A stretch of 64,000 bases of DNA from Acidobacteriota bacterium (lineage in GTDB: Bacteria; Acidobacteriota; Terriglobia; Acidiferrales; UBA7541), in assembly GCA_003223245.1 (NCBI GenBank), contig QHYI01000104.1, forward strand, positions 88,532-152,531, given 5' to 3'. The notes beneath the pieces are model-generated. The model made no database searches. It saw only the letters and a program-made list of their open reading frames with translations, and was not told the origin of the DNA. This document shows positions 34,158-46,589 of this stretch, in pieces. Position 1 is the stretch's first letter. Every line of letters starts with the position of its first letter. The translations under genes and the position numbers were made by a program.

Positions 34158-36350
34158 CTACTCCGGAGACCAGGCGAAGTTATCTTCGCCAAGTTGGACG
34201 TCCAAAAGGCCTTCGGCGGGAAGAACATCCACGGGCAGCCCGCCATGCCAGAGGGCAACGCCGAGGGTCAGCTTGTTTTGGCCCTTGAGATCGAACTGGT
34301 CGCGATGGATGGCCACTTCAAGGATACGATCAAACGCGGCAACCGCGACGGATTCCAGATTCAGCAAGCAAATGCGAGCTTTTTCGACGGCGAATTCTTG
34401 AATGTGGCCACGCTCGAGTTTCACGACAATAACGAGTTCTTCGGCGCCACTGACGGTGATACGAAATTCCGGATCTTCCAGCTCGCCTATGGTCTCCGCG
34501 AAAGTGTCGATTCGGATGCAGAAACGGTCTTCTTCAAAACCGTAGCGCATCTCGTGAAGATAGAAGACGCGGCCGTGCATGGAGCCGCCGCGACGCTCGG
34601 GTGAGTACAAACCAGCGCCCAGCCATTCAAAGTAGGAAGTCTCGCGGCCGTCCACTTTGACACGCAAGTAGCCGGAGGGAACAAGCTGAAAGGCATGCTC
34701 CGGCCGGCGCTTGATGGGTTTGGCGAGTTCTTCGGGAGCGACCTCACCAAGCGCGAGATAAATTTCGGTGAGGTGTTTGCGGTAGAGGGCGTCGAACTCT
34801 GCGTCGTTTGCGGTGCTGTGCTCGGGACCAAACCACCAACACCAGTCGCTGCCTTCCGCCGCCAGTAGCGATTCGTGCGCCCTTTTGAGTGCCGTTTCTG
34901 TTGGCGCGCCCAGTCTCCCATTTTTGCGCGCATCAACAGCGCGCGCGTAGACCTCGCGGGCATCCCACAGGAGTTCCCACGCCATGACATCCTCGCTGTG
35001 ACCAATCCAAACATCGAAATTCGCATTGATCCAGGAGGCCGGGAAAATTCCGGTGGTTGTGGGAATTTCTCCCCCGGCGGCAATGGCCTCGCTGGCGGTA
35101 AGCGCGCGAAAATCCGTATCCGATTCGATGCGGCGATAAAACTCGCGCAGAAATTCCCGGCCATTGCCCGGGTAATATTCCCAGGCGTTTTCGCCATCGA
35201 GGAAAAGACAGACCGTGAGCGGCAGACCACTTGAGACTTTCTCACCAAGCAGGCGCAGGCGGGTATGAAGATCGGCTGCCGCGGCTTTTGCTTCCATGCG
35301 GCTGTAAACGAAGCCGATGAGATCAGAAAGATGGTGGTCGCGGAACAGCCCGGTGATGGATCGATCGCCAAGCTGCACGCGCCACGGCTTAAACAGGCGG
35401 TCGGCATTGGCGGGAATGCCATTGGAATCGCGCAAAAAGCCAACGTTCAGCGTGCGACCGAGCACGCCTTCATCGGTGCCGAACCATTGGAAGCCTTCTT
35501 CGGCGGCGATAGAAAGCGCTTGATCGGAGACCGAGCCCTCGGAGGGCCAAAGACCGACCGGTTTTGCCCCGAATGTCTTCTCGTGGTACTGGCGCGCAAG
35601 CTGCAATTGCTCGCGCGCGTCTTCTGGACGGCGGAAAGCGCGCCGCGGCAGTGGCGTCGAAGGATTCGCGACGCGCGCGATATCCGAGTCGCAGAGAAGT
35701 GGCAGAATGGGATGGTAGAACGGCGTGGTGCTGATCTCGATCTGCCCGCGCGAGGCCGCGTCGCGATACGCGGGCAGAACCAAGCGCAGCAGTTCTTGCT
35801 GTTTTTCCTTCAGGGCGGACTTGTCCATCTCCGTGTAATCTTTGCCTTTCGAGGCAAGGCGGCTGATGACTTCGTCTTTCTGAAACCAGGATTCCTCCAT
35901 CCACGCGAGCTGAGAGAGGAGTTGCAAGTCGCGCCAGTCGCGCGCCGTGAAGGCCACAACAGCTTGCGCGCCACCAGCCGGACGCGACCATTCGTAAAGC
36001 TCGAGGAAGCGCGGCCAGCGCGACATCAGCCGCTCATGATTGACCTGAAAGGCGCGCGAGAGAATTTCCGCCTTGTCTTCGCGCGTGAGTTCATCGGCAT
36101 TCTTGAAAGCCAGTGAAAACCACGGTTCGTTGAATTTCCCGCTGGCGTATTCCTCGAGCTGAACTCCAAGAGCCGGAACGATGTTGAAGGCCGCGTGAAA
36201 TTTGGGAAATTCGCGGAGCATCTCGACCATGCCGTAATAGTCCTTGAGGGCGTGGAGACGCGTCCACGGAAGGACATAGCGGTCGGTTGCCGGGTCGCGG
36301 TATTGCGGCTGATGCATATGCCACAACACAACTAAATGGATGCGATTCAT
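34158..36350 (-). CDS. Glycoside hydrolase family 57 protein
   Basis: A 730-residue cytoplasmic protein. The N-terminus LVVLWHMHQPQYRDPATDRY is the GH57 signature, followed by FPKFHAAFNIVPALGVQLEE, KPVGLWPSEGSVSDQALSI (the region of the catalytic Glu) and a later segment with FLDGENAWEYYPGNG that would hold the acid/base Asp or Glu. The C-terminal 250 residues are a beta-rich accessory domain. GH57 enzymes act on alpha-glucans such as glycogen. Its start codon is only 32 bases from that of the divergent lptFG gene, so each promoter must lie within the other gene's 5' end. Confidence 0.92.
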   Translation of the reverse strand: MNRIHLVVLWHMHQPQYRDPATDRYVLPWTRLHALKDYYGMVEMLREFPKFHAAFNIVPALGVQLEEYASGKFNEPWFSLAFKNADELTREDKAEILSRAFQVNHERLMSRWPRFLELYEWSRPAGGAQAVVAFTARDWRDLQLLSQLAWMEESWFQKDEVISRLASKGKDYTEMDKSALKEKQQELLRLVLPAYRDAASRGQIEISTTPFYHPILPLLCDSDIARVANPSTPLPRRAFRRPEDAREQLQLARQYHEKTFGAKPVGLWPSEGSVSDQALSIAAEEGFQWFGTDEGVLGRTLNVGFLRDSNGIPANADRLFKPWRVQLGDRSITGLFRDHHLSDLIGFVYSRMEAKAAAADLHTRLRLLGEKVSSGLPLTVCLFLDGENAWEYYPGNGREFLREFYRRIESDTDFRALTASEAIAAGGEIPTTTGIFPASWINANFDVWIGHSEDVMAWELLWDAREVYARAVDARKNGRLGAPTETALKRAHESLLAAEGSDWCWWFGPEHSTANDAEFDALYRKHLTEIYLALGEVAPEELAKPIKRRPEHAFQLVPSGYLRVKVDGRETSYFEWLGAGLYSPERRGGSMHGRVFYLHEMRYGFEEDRFCIRIDTFAETIGELEDPEFRITVSGAEELVIVVKLERGHIQEFAVEKARICLLNLESVAVAAFDRILEVAIHRDQFDLKGQNKLTLGVALWHGGLPVDVLPAEGLLDVQLGEDNFAWSPE

Positions 36351-36382
36351 TCGGCGGGTTTCCCGAAGCGAGGCTCACGCAG

Positions 36383-38749
36383 ATGGTTTATAGCCGCAGG
36401 CATGCACAGAAAGTATACAAGCAACCGGGACCCCTAGCAGCGCCTCTGGGCGAGGTCTCCCGCCACGCATTTCTCGGACTGGTCGTCTTCACCTTCGTAT
36501 TTCTAGTGCCCCGCTTGGTGCGGGTGATGGAAATTTATGTGCGCCATGTAGGCTCGGGCGCGCAGATCCTGAAGTTGTTCCTGTGCATTTTCCCAGGCGT
36601 TTTCGTTTTCACCGTGCCGATGGCCACGCTGATCGGCGTCTTGCTCGGGCTCGGACGAATGTCGGCAGATAGCGAGATCATTGCGTTGACCTCGCTGGGG
36701 GTCGGGCGGCGGCGCATCCTGCTCCCGGTAGGTGTGCTTGCGCTGGCAGGAGCGCTGCTTACATTGCTGATGACGGCGTGGGTGGGACCTGCGGCGCTGC
36801 GGACGCTGCATACCGCAGAAGCGCAACTGATTAGCTCGCAAGTTTCCTTTCAAGTGCAACCGCGCGTGTTCGACGAGCGATTTCCGAAGAAGGTTCTGTA
36901 CGTGAACGATGTCTCCTCCAGCGGGACGCAGTGGCATGGAATCTTTGTGGCGGAGACGGGCGGCGAGAGCGGTTCGCGCATCACGCTGGCGGACAGCGCG
37001 ATTGTAATTGCCGAGCCGCGGCAGGGCAAACTGGAACTGCACCTGCACGGCGGCACCACACATGAGTTTTCACGTGAAGATCCCAATCACTATTCGGTTA
37101 CCTCGTTTGGTCAGAGCGACTGGCCGATTGAAGTGAGCGGGCTGAGGTCCCAGCAACCACGTCAACGAAGCATCCCCGAACAATCGATGAAGGAGTTGCT
37201 TGCCGAAAGGCACGCGGGATCGCGCGAAGCAAGCGTGGAGTTGCACACACGGCTGGCGTTTCCTGTTGCGTGCCTGGTATTTGCGTTGGTGGCGGTCCCG
37301 CTAGGAGCGCAGCCACGGCGTGGCGGGCGTGCCGCGGGATCCCTTTTGGCAGTCGTACTGATTGCAGCGTACTACTTGCTGCTGGTTTTTGGGGCGGGTC
37401 TGGCGCGCCAGGGGAAGATCTCGCCTGCGGCAGGAATCTGGATGGCTAACGCGATCCTGGCGGCTTTAGGGATCGCTCTGCTGCCAAGGATGGAGCAGTT
37501 TCGCGGAGAGAGCCGCTGGCTGCGGCCGTTCGGATATCTCAGCCGGCGAATGCGCCTGGCGCGGCGTCGAAGAGCGCAAGCCCGCGCGCGTGCGGCAGCT
37601 GCGCTTCTGACGAACGGAGAACGCACCGCTCATGAGATGCCCGTGCCTTCCAGCGGCAGCTTCCCGCGGTTGATGGACCTCTACATCCTGCGAAAGTTCT
37701 TTTTTTATCTCGGAGTGCTGCTCGTGGTGTTTGTTTTTCTCTTTGAGGCCTTCACTTTTTTTGAGCTGCTGGACGACATCGGGCGCCATCGCGTGCCTTT
37801 TCTGACCGTGGTCGAGTACTTCCAATACCTCACACCGTATCTGGTGTACAACCTGGCGCCGCTGGCAGGACTCGTAGCGGTGCTTGTAACACTGGGAATC
37901 ATGAGCAAGAACAACGAGATTGTGGCCATCAAAGCCAGTGGCATCAGCTTGTTTCGCGTAGCCGTTCCGCTGCTCCTGGCGGGCTTGGCGGTGGCGGGAA
38001 CGTTGTTGCTGCTGGACGATACCTATCTCCCGTACGCGAACCAGCGCCAGGACGCCCTGCACAACCAGATCAAAGGCCGGCCGCCGCAGACTTATACACA
38101 TCCGCAGCGCTGGATTTTTGGAGAGAACTCCAAGATTTACAACTACGACGTATTCGATCCGGAGCAGAACATGTTTGGCGGGCTCAGCGTTCTGGAGCTC
38201 GACCCCAGCGACTTTCACTTGCGGCAGCGGATCTTTGCCACACGCGCGCACTGGTCGGAAACTCAGCATGTCTGGGTGCTTGAGCAAGGCTGGATTCGCG
38301 ATTTCTCGGATGGCACCGTGACAAGGTTCGAGACTTTCACAGCGGCCGCCCCGCCGGAATTGTCCGAGCCGCCCAGCTATTTCAACCGCGAAGTGCGCCA
38401 GGCCTTTCAGATGAGCGTGGGGGAGTTAAGGGAGTACATCGACGGATTGCACCGGGCGGGCTTCGACGTAGCAACGCTGATGGTGCAGTGGCACAAAAAA
38501 ATGGCCTACCCGCTGATGGCGCCCGTGAGCATGTTGCTGGCGATTCCGTTTGCGTTCCTGGTGGGGACCCGGGGAGCTGTCGGCGGAGTTGCGTTAGGAA
38601 TAGGAATCGGGGTCGCTTATTGGGCGATGGCCGCGTTGCTGGAAGCCATGGGCGGGGTGGGGCAACTCCCGCCGCTTTTGGCTGGTTGGTCGCCCGATAT
38701 CATTTTCTTTTTCCTGGGGATGTATTTCTTGTTCAAAATGCCAACGTGA
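36383..38749 (+). CDS. lptFG: LptF-LptG fusion, lipopolysaccharide export permease
   Basis: A 788-residue membrane protein that joins two normally separate permease subunits. Residues 1-370 form an LptF/YjgP-like unit (GLVVFTFVFLVPRLVRVMEI, a periplasmic domain, then helices around LLAVVLIAAYYLLLVFGAGL). A basic linker (RRMRLARRRRAQARARAAAA, about 390-415) is followed by an LptG/YjgQ-like unit (LMDLYILRKFFFYLGVLLVV to the end) with its own periplasmic domain. Together with LptB they would extract lipopolysaccharide from the inner membrane. ATG at 36383 with GAGG upstream is chosen over a longer start. lptB is not in the window. Confidence 0.93.
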   Translation: MVYSRRHAQKVYKQPGPLAAPLGEVSRHAFLGLVVFTFVFLVPRLVRVMEIYVRHVGSGAQILKLFLCIFPGVFVFTVPMATLIGVLLGLGRMSADSEIIALTSLGVGRRRILLPVGVLALAGALLTLLMTAWVGPAALRTLHTAEAQLISSQVSFQVQPRVFDERFPKKVLYVNDVSSSGTQWHGIFVAETGGESGSRITLADSAIVIAEPRQGKLELHLHGGTTHEFSREDPNHYSVTSFGQSDWPIEVSGLRSQQPRQRSIPEQSMKELLAERHAGSREASVELHTRLAFPVACLVFALVAVPLGAQPRRGGRAAGSLLAVVLIAAYYLLLVFGAGLARQGKISPAAGIWMANAILAALGIALLPRMEQFRGESRWLRPFGYLSRRMRLARRRRAQARARAAAALLTNGERTAHEMPVPSSGSFPRLMDLYILRKFFFYLGVLLVVFVFLFEAFTFFELLDDIGRHRVPFLTVVEYFQYLTPYLVYNLAPLAGLVAVLVTLGIMSKNNEIVAIKASGISLFRVAVPLLLAGLAVAGTLLLLDDTYLPYANQRQDALHNQIKGRPPQTYTHPQRWIFGENSKIYNYDVFDPEQNMFGGLSVLELDPSDFHLRQRIFATRAHWSETQHVWVLEQGWIRDFSDGTVTRFETFTAAAPPELSEPPSYFNREVRQAFQMSVGELREYIDGLHRAGFDVATLMVQWHKKMAYPLMAPVSMLLAIPFAFLVGTRGAVGGVALGIGIGVAYWAMAALLEAMGGVGQLPPLLAGWSPDIIFFFLGMYFLFKMPT

Positions 38750-38823
38750 GACCACCTTGATGCTCGTCATTTTCGCCCCATCGCAAAGAGAGGGAGTTAT
38801 GGATTTGAGGGCCAAATCCGCAG

Positions 38824-41559
<2,736 letters not shown>

Positions 41560-41659
41560 CCTCACTTCCTATCGTTTTGTTGCGGCAGTTGATTGCCATT
41601 GCCGGGAACTTCTATGCGTGGCCCCAAATCGAAATGTCGGCAGGCCGACTTTGCTTGAA

Positions 41660-41676
41660 TTAAAGTAATACTTTAA
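41660..41676. repeat. AT-rich perfect palindrome at the glyS stop
   Basis: TTAAAGTAATACTTTAA is a perfect palindrome around a central A, in GC-rich surroundings, about 100 bases upstream of ppdK. The extended 16-mer at 41663-41678 recurs inverted at 38822-38837, over the ppdK stop codon. It could be an operator or only a codon coincidence. Confidence 0.4.
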
Positions 41677-43826
41677 CTCGCCCCTGCCCGCTCTTCTCCC
41701 CCAATCTCGGAAAAATCCGCGATCGTAGTGAACTCCCCCAACAGGTTGGCGAGCAACGCGAGGCGATTCTTGCGCACCTCTTCTCTGTCCGCCATCACCA
41801 TCACGCCGTCAAAAAACCTGTCCACCACGGGGCGCAGCCCCGCAATCACTTCCAGCGCCTCCTGGTACTTCCCTCCTCGCTTGAGCGTTTGCACTTTCGT
41901 GGCCGCCGCGGTGGCCCCCGAGTGCAGCTCGCGCTCCGCCGGGCTCTCAAAAAGCTCCGGGTTCACTCGGCCATCTCCTCCGGGAGCGACGCCTGCCTTT
42001 TCCAGGATCTTGCGAATGCGCTTGAAGGAGATAGCCAGTGGTTCAAAGTTCTTCGACTTGCGAATCGCCCGGAGCGCGAGGAGTCGTTTCTGGGTATCCA
42101 CGAGATCATCCGCCCCGACCCGAAAGACGGCGGCGACTTCGTCGTAGGCAAACTGTTCCTTTTCCCGGAACACGAAGCGCGCGCGGTCCAAGAGGAAATC
42201 CACAATTTTCGATTCCTGGTCCGGCGTGACTCCGCGCTTCGGCTTGTGCACCAGTAGAGCCTTCCCCGCAGCTCCGACCGCCAAGGAGAGCGACAGGGGC
42301 AGTTTGTTCTCCAAAATGATTTTGACGATGCCCAGGGATGCGCGGCGCAAGGCAAACGGATCACTCGAACCTGTGGGAGTGATGCCTACGGCAAGACAGC
42401 CAACTACGGAATCGAGCTTGTCCGCAAGTGCCACAGCACAACCGGTAAGGTTTCGCGGAATAGGGTCATCGAGCCCGACAGGGCGATAGTGGTCATAGAC
42501 GGCATTGGCAATTTCGTCCGGCTCGCCTTGCGCCCGAGAATAAAGCCCGCCGACAATGCCTTGGAGCTCCGGAAACTCGCGAACCATCTCTGTGGCGAGA
42601 TCGCACTTGGAAAGTTCCGCCGCGCGGTCCGCTTCAGCCACATGCGCCTGGTGCATGCCGAGATTGAACCATTGCTCCGTCAACCAGCGCGCGACATCGC
42701 GCATACGTTCCACTTTATCGCGATAGCTGCCCAGGCGGGATTCGTAGGTAACGCGCTCCAACTTGGGAAGATAGTCGGCGAGCCGACATTTCTGGTCGGC
42801 CTCCCAGAAGAAGCGCGCGTCGGCGAACCGGGCTCGCAGGACCCGCTCGTGCCCTGCGCGGATAAGGCCCTTGGTGTCTTTGTCGGAATTGATGACCGCC
42901 AGAAATTGCGGCGCAAGTTCTCCATTCTTCTTTTCCACGGCGAAGTACTTTTGGTGGTCGCGCATGACGGTGATGAGAATCTCGTCGGGCAAGCCGAGGA
43001 ACGCGGGATCGAACTCGCCCTGGATGACCGTCGGATGCTCGTTGAGATAAATCACCAATCGGCGCAGGCCCGGATCCTCATGAATACGGTAGTTGCCGCG
43101 CTTGGCAAAGGCCTCCAGTTCCTTGCCGATTTTTTCCTGGCGCCGGGCCGGGCGAATGATTACCCCGTTCGCGTGCAACTTCTTTTCGTAATCGAGAAAG
43201 TTGCGCACACGAATGCTTCTCGAACCGAGAAACCGATGGCCCGAGGTGGAATTGTTGGCGGCAATCCCCGCCACCCTGAGCCCCAGAGGCTTGCCGTCGA
43301 GAACCGCTACCACCCACCGAATCGGACGAATGAAGCGGGGGCCGGAAAGGCCGGTCCACGTCATGGTTCGCGGCCAGCTCAAATCGTGAACCGCCCGCGG
43401 AAGAATCGCCGTCAAAATCTGTTCGGTAGTGCGGCCGACCTTGACCTGTTTGACGGCCAGATGCTCGCCCTTGGCAGTTTCGACCAGGTAGACGGAGCTC
43501 ACAGGCACGCGCTGCTTTTCGGCGAAGCTGAGCGCGGCGCGTGTCGGCGCGCCGACCGCATCATAGGCCACAGATTTGGGAGGGCCGGTGACTTCCAGCT
43601 CGACATCCGCCTGCTTCGCCGGCAGCCCGCGAACCCACGCCGTCAAGCGCCGCGGAGCGCTAAAAGTCTCGACCGTTACGTCTTTGGAAAGGTCTTCGGC
43701 GGCAAGGAGCTTTTCGAGATTGCCGCGAAGTTCTTCTTCCGCCTTGGGCAACATCCCGGCCGGAATTTCTTCGCAGCCTATTTCGAAGAGCAGCTCGAGG
43801 GGCTTCTGCTGGGTAGCAGGCTTCAT
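41673..43826 (-). CDS. glyS: Glycyl-tRNA synthetase beta subunit
   Basis: A 717-residue protein matching bacterial Gly[21 protein letters not shown] at the N-terminus, then VEVTGPP-like core ([17 protein letters not shown]), [20 protein letters not shown] and a C-terminal anticodon-binding-like domain. It forms the alpha2-beta2 glycyl-tRNA synthetase with GlyQ; the beta subunit recognises tRNA-Gly. Its start overlaps the glyQ stop in an ATGA, so the two are translated together. Confidence 0.96.
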   Translation of the reverse strand: MKPATQQKPLELLFEIGCEEIPAGMLPKAEEELRGNLEKLLAAEDLSKDVTVETFSAPRRLTAWVRGLPAKQADVELEVTGPPKSVAYDAVGAPTRAALSFAEKQRVPVSSVYLVETAKGEHLAVKQVKVGRTTEQILTAILPRAVHDLSWPRTMTWTGLSGPRFIRPIRWVVAVLDGKPLGLRVAGIAANNSTSGHRFLGSRSIRVRNFLDYEKKLHANGVIIRPARRQEKIGKELEAFAKRGNYRIHEDPGLRRLVIYLNEHPTVIQGEFDPAFLGLPDEILITVMRDHQKYFAVEKKNGELAPQFLAVINSDKDTKGLIRAGHERVLRARFADARFFWEADQKCRLADYLPKLERVTYESRLGSYRDKVERMRDVARWLTEQWFNLGMHQAHVAEADRAAELSKCDLATEMVREFPELQGIVGGLYSRAQGEPDEIANAVYDHYRPVGLDDPIPRNLTGCAVALADKLDSVVGCLAVGITPTGSSDPFALRRASLGIVKIILENKLPLSLSLAVGAAGKALLVHKPKRGVTPDQESKIVDFLLDRARFVFREKEQFAYDEVAAVFRVGADDLVDTQKRLLALRAIRKSKNFEPLAISFKRIRKILEKAGVAPGGDGRVNPELFESPAERELHSGATAAATKVQTLKRGGKYQEALEVIAGLRPVVDRFFDGVMVMADREEVRKNRLALLANLLGEFTTIADFSEIGGEERAGAS

Positions 43827-44767
43827 GCGCGAACTCCCGCAGCCGTCTCAGCCCCGCCAAGCTGCTGAAGATAGGAAGCCGCGGTGCGGCATGCCAGTGT
43901 CCGCACGCGCGCCATCAGCGCCGCACGCTCGGTTGTCGAGATCACCCCGCGCGCGTCCATCAGATTGAACAAATGCGAGCACTTCAGGCAGTGGTCGTAG
44001 GCAGCCAGCAAAGGGTACCGCGCACGGCTCTTCCCTTCCGCGGTCTTAAAACCGTCAAGAAGCTCTTTGGCTTGCTTTTCGTGCAGCTCAAATTCCGCGC
44101 TGATGGAAGCGGCGTCGCTGCGATCGAAGCTGTACTCGGACAGCTGCTGCTCTTCGAGCAACCGTATATCGCCATAGGTTTTGTCCGCGGACCAGCGCAA
44201 CTCGTAGACACTCTCAACGCCTTGCAAGAAGGCACAGATGCGCTCTAAACCGTAGGTGAGTTCGACCGAGATCGGATCAAGATCGATCCCGCCGCTCTGC
44301 TGAAAGTAGGTGAACTGGGTAATTTCCAGCCCATCCAGGAGAACCTGCCAGCCGATGCCCCACGCGCCAAGCGTCGGCGATTCCCAATTGTCTTCTTCGA
44401 AGCGAATATCGTGTTTCTTGAGATCAATCCCAAGGGCCCCGAGACTCCTCAAGTAAACGTCCTGGACGTCCTCGGGCGAAGGCTTGAGAATCACTTGAAA
44501 CTGCGTGTGCTTGTAGAGGCGGTTCGGGTTCTCCCCGTAGCGGCCGTCGGCGGGCCGACGACTAGGTTGCACAAATCCGACGCGGTACGGCTCGGGACCA
44601 AGGACCCGCAGAAAGGTCTCCGGGTGCATCGTCCCAGCGCCGACCTCCACATCGTACGGCTGCTGCAGGACACACCCTTGCTTCACCCAAAATTCAGAGA
44701 GCTGCAGGATCAAATCCTGAAAAGTGAGATCCTTTGCTCTCTCCTCAAGCTTTACTTTAACGGTCAA
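43823..44767 (-). CDS. glyQ: Glycyl-tRNA synthetase alpha subunit
   Basis: The catalytic subunit that forms glycyl-adenylate. [20 protein letters not shown] is the canonical N-terminus, followed by [37 protein letters not shown] and [20 protein letters not shown]. The start is assigned to a TTG at 44767 that overlaps the recO stop as TTGA and is preceded by GGAG at five bases, giving 314 residues. An ATG at 44824 would lie 60 bases inside recO and add 19 residues without similarity. Middle gene of recO-glyQ-glyS. Confidence 0.95.
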   Translation of the reverse strand: MTVKVKLEERAKDLTFQDLILQLSEFWVKQGCVLQQPYDVEVGAGTMHPETFLRVLGPEPYRVGFVQPSRRPADGRYGENPNRLYKHTQFQVILKPSPEDVQDVYLRSLGALGIDLKKHDIRFEEDNWESPTLGAWGIGWQVLLDGLEITQFTYFQQSGGIDLDPISVELTYGLERICAFLQGVESVYELRWSADKTYGDIRLLEEQQLSEYSFDRSDAASISAEFELHEKQAKELLDGFKTAEGKSRARYPLLAAYDHCLKCSHLFNLMDARGVISTTERAALMARVRTLACRTAASYLQQLGGAETAAGVRA

Positions 44768-45504
44768 GCGGTCTCCAATAATACCGGCGTCGTCAAGCGC
44801 CGCTCCGAGTTCAACTCGATCCAAGCAAAAGCGGCAAAACGCAGTTGCGCGGCGCTGGCCTCGAGGGCCTTCTCAAAACCGATGCGGTCAAGCCGCTCGC
44901 CGGTGAAACGCTCCGCCAGGGCCCTGGCCTGGTACTCGAGGGGCTGCATCCCCGGCTCGCGGCACTTCGCGCAAAACAACCCGGCGCGATGCGCATCGTA
45001 AAAAGCCGCGCCTTGCTCAAAGACCGCCCGGCACGCAGCGCAGCGATCAAAGCGCGGCAGCCACCCGCCAAGTCGCACCGTCCAAAACGCAAAATAGCTC
45101 AGCGGCAATTGCCAGCTCCCGGCCCGTTCGATCTCGCGCGCCGCCAGGAGAATCAATCGAAACATGGCCTCGGAAACTTCGCGTTCCGGCAACACGCGCT
45201 CGGCAATTTCGCTGATCACCGCCAGGCCCGTGCTGAGCCCATAGTTGCTTTGCGCTTTATGCAGCGATTCCAGCAATTCGGTTTGCTGAATGCGCACCAG
45301 TTCCCGCGTTTCCCGCTCGACGTACCAAATCTGGACGTGAGAGAGGACCTCAAGGGTTGAGCCAAAGCGGTTCTTCAGGCGCCGCGCGCCGGCGGCCACA
45401 CCACGAAGACGCCCCGAACTGCGGCCGAGAAAACTGACGATGCGGTCCGCCTCGCCCAGCGGAAATGTTTTCAGGATGATGGCTTCCGTTTCCCGGGCAG
45501 GCAT
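44764..45504 (-). CDS. recO: DNA repair protein RecO
   Basis: A 246-residue recombination mediator that loads RecA through the RecFOR pathway. The OB-fold N-terminus reads [20 protein letters not shown] and [20 protein letters not shown], followed by a helical domain with the zinc-finger cysteines CAACRAVF and FCAKCREPG. The ATG at 45504 starts the OB fold in the usual place; a longer form from 45561 would add 19 residues. It is the first gene of recO-glyQ-glyS. Confidence 0.93.
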   Translation of the reverse strand: MPARETEAIILKTFPLGEADRIVSFLGRSSGRLRGVAAGARRLKNRFGSTLEVLSHVQIWYVERETRELVRIQQTELLESLHKAQSNYGLSTGLAVISEIAERVLPEREVSEAMFRLILLAAREIERAGSWQLPLSYFAFWTVRLGGWLPRFDRCAACRAVFEQGAAFYDAHRAGLFCAKCREPGMQPLEYQARALAERFTGERLDRIGFEKALEASAAQLRFAAFAWIELNSERRLTTPVLLETA

Positions 45505-45894
45505 GGGCAGTCGGCGCGCCGACGTTGCGCCGGACAACTGCGACAGGTCCGAAGCACGCACACGCAGAACTCATTTACTTACCACAGGCCTGTGCAGGAC
45601 GCAATGCTTGCTTCATCGAACCCCGCATCCGCGCGGCTACAAGGAGAGGCATCACCTTTCGGCCACTCCCCCTTTCCCCGTCAAATGAAAGCCGGGGCCT
45701 TGACGCGCAACCCCAAGCCCCATGCCGATTCCCCCGTGGCCCTACCTAATCCCTTGGTAACGCGCACAAATACAGGCACTTTCTATGGCAAAAATGTTCT
45801 GTTAACCAGCCTGCTTCCACTACAAACATTATCGGACGCGCCGGCGGCCTTTTCATTTCCTTCGTGGTTCGCTACTCTGCTGCGGGCCTATTTC
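45505..45894. other. Intergenic region between recO and the rhomboid gene
   Basis: These 390 bases separate two divergent genes. The rhomboid frame stays open upstream to about 45592, but this extension is Pro/Ser-rich, shows no conserved pattern and probably is not translated. Both promoters should lie here; I cannot place them. Confidence 0.4.
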
Positions 45895-46563
45895 ATGTTT
45901 ATCCCGCTCAGAGACATCAACCCGTCGCGCAGCTACCCGTTTGTCAACATTTCGCTGATCATCGCCAACGTGGCCCTCTTCGTCTATCAATTGAGCTTGC
46001 AATTCACACTGGCTCCACGGGCTTACGCCGCGTTCCTATTGAGCTATTCCACGGTTCCGGCGCGCATCCCTTCTTATTTCGCCGGGCACGGCACCTTCGA
46101 GACGGCGTTTCTCCCGATTCTTACCAGCATGTTTCTTCACTCCGGCTTTTTGCACCTTGCCGGGAACATGCTTTTCCTGTGGATTTTCGGCGACAACGTG
46201 GAAGACTTCTTCGGCCACTTTGCATATTTGTTCTTTTATCTGTTTTGCGGAATGGGAGCCGGGCTATCTCATGCGTTCTTCAATCTTTACTCGCATGTTC
46301 CGGCTCTAGGCGCCAGCGGGGCGATCTCCGGGGTGATGGGCGCGTACATCCTGCTTTATCCGCGAGCGCGGATTCTGACGCTTGTTTTTGTTTTTCTGCT
46401 GCCGATCCCGGCCGTGGTTGTTCTCGGTGAGTGGTTCCTGGTTCAGTTCTTGGCGGGGATCAATACACTGGGCGGGGGCTCTTCGGGCGGTGTGGCCGTG
46501 ATGGCCCACCTAGGAGGGTTCATTCTCGGGATGTTGATAACTGCCATCGTAAGGTGGCGCTAG
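45895..46563 (+). CDS. Rhomboid-family intramembrane serine protease
   Basis: A 222-residue membrane protein with six helices. The catalytic Ser lies in ALGASGAISGVMGAY and the catalytic His in MAHLGGFILG. The segment HSGFLHLAGNMLFLWIFGDN contains the conserved H-x3-H/N residues of the oxyanion region. Rhomboids cut other membrane proteins within the bilayer; the substrate is unknown. The start MFIPLRDINPSR matches the usual N-terminus of this group. A long loop separates helices 1 and 2 (PARIPSYFAGHGTFETAFLP). Confidence 0.92.
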   Translation: MFIPLRDINPSRSYPFVNISLIIANVALFVYQLSLQFTLAPRAYAAFLLSYSTVPARIPSYFAGHGTFETAFLPILTSMFLHSGFLHLAGNMLFLWIFGDNVEDFFGHFAYLFFYLFCGMGAGLSHAFFNLYSHVPALGASGAISGVMGAYILLYPRARILTLVFVFLLPIPAVVVLGEWFLVQFLAGINTLGGGSSGGVAVMAHLGGFILGMLITAIVRWR

Positions 46564-46589
46564 GAGCGCTCAGCAGCCCCCGCATCACT

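Noticed and set aside
37069-37078. TTCACGTGAA, the core of a parS-like site, inside lptFG
   Set aside because: Only the inner 10-11 of 16 parS positions match and it is in coding sequence far from parAB. A 10-base palindrome of this kind is expected by chance.
45592-45894. N-terminal extension of the rhomboid protein by about 100 residues
   Set aside because: The extension is Pro/Ser-rich and unconserved in pattern, and MFIPLRDINPSR at 45895 is the usual rhomboid start.
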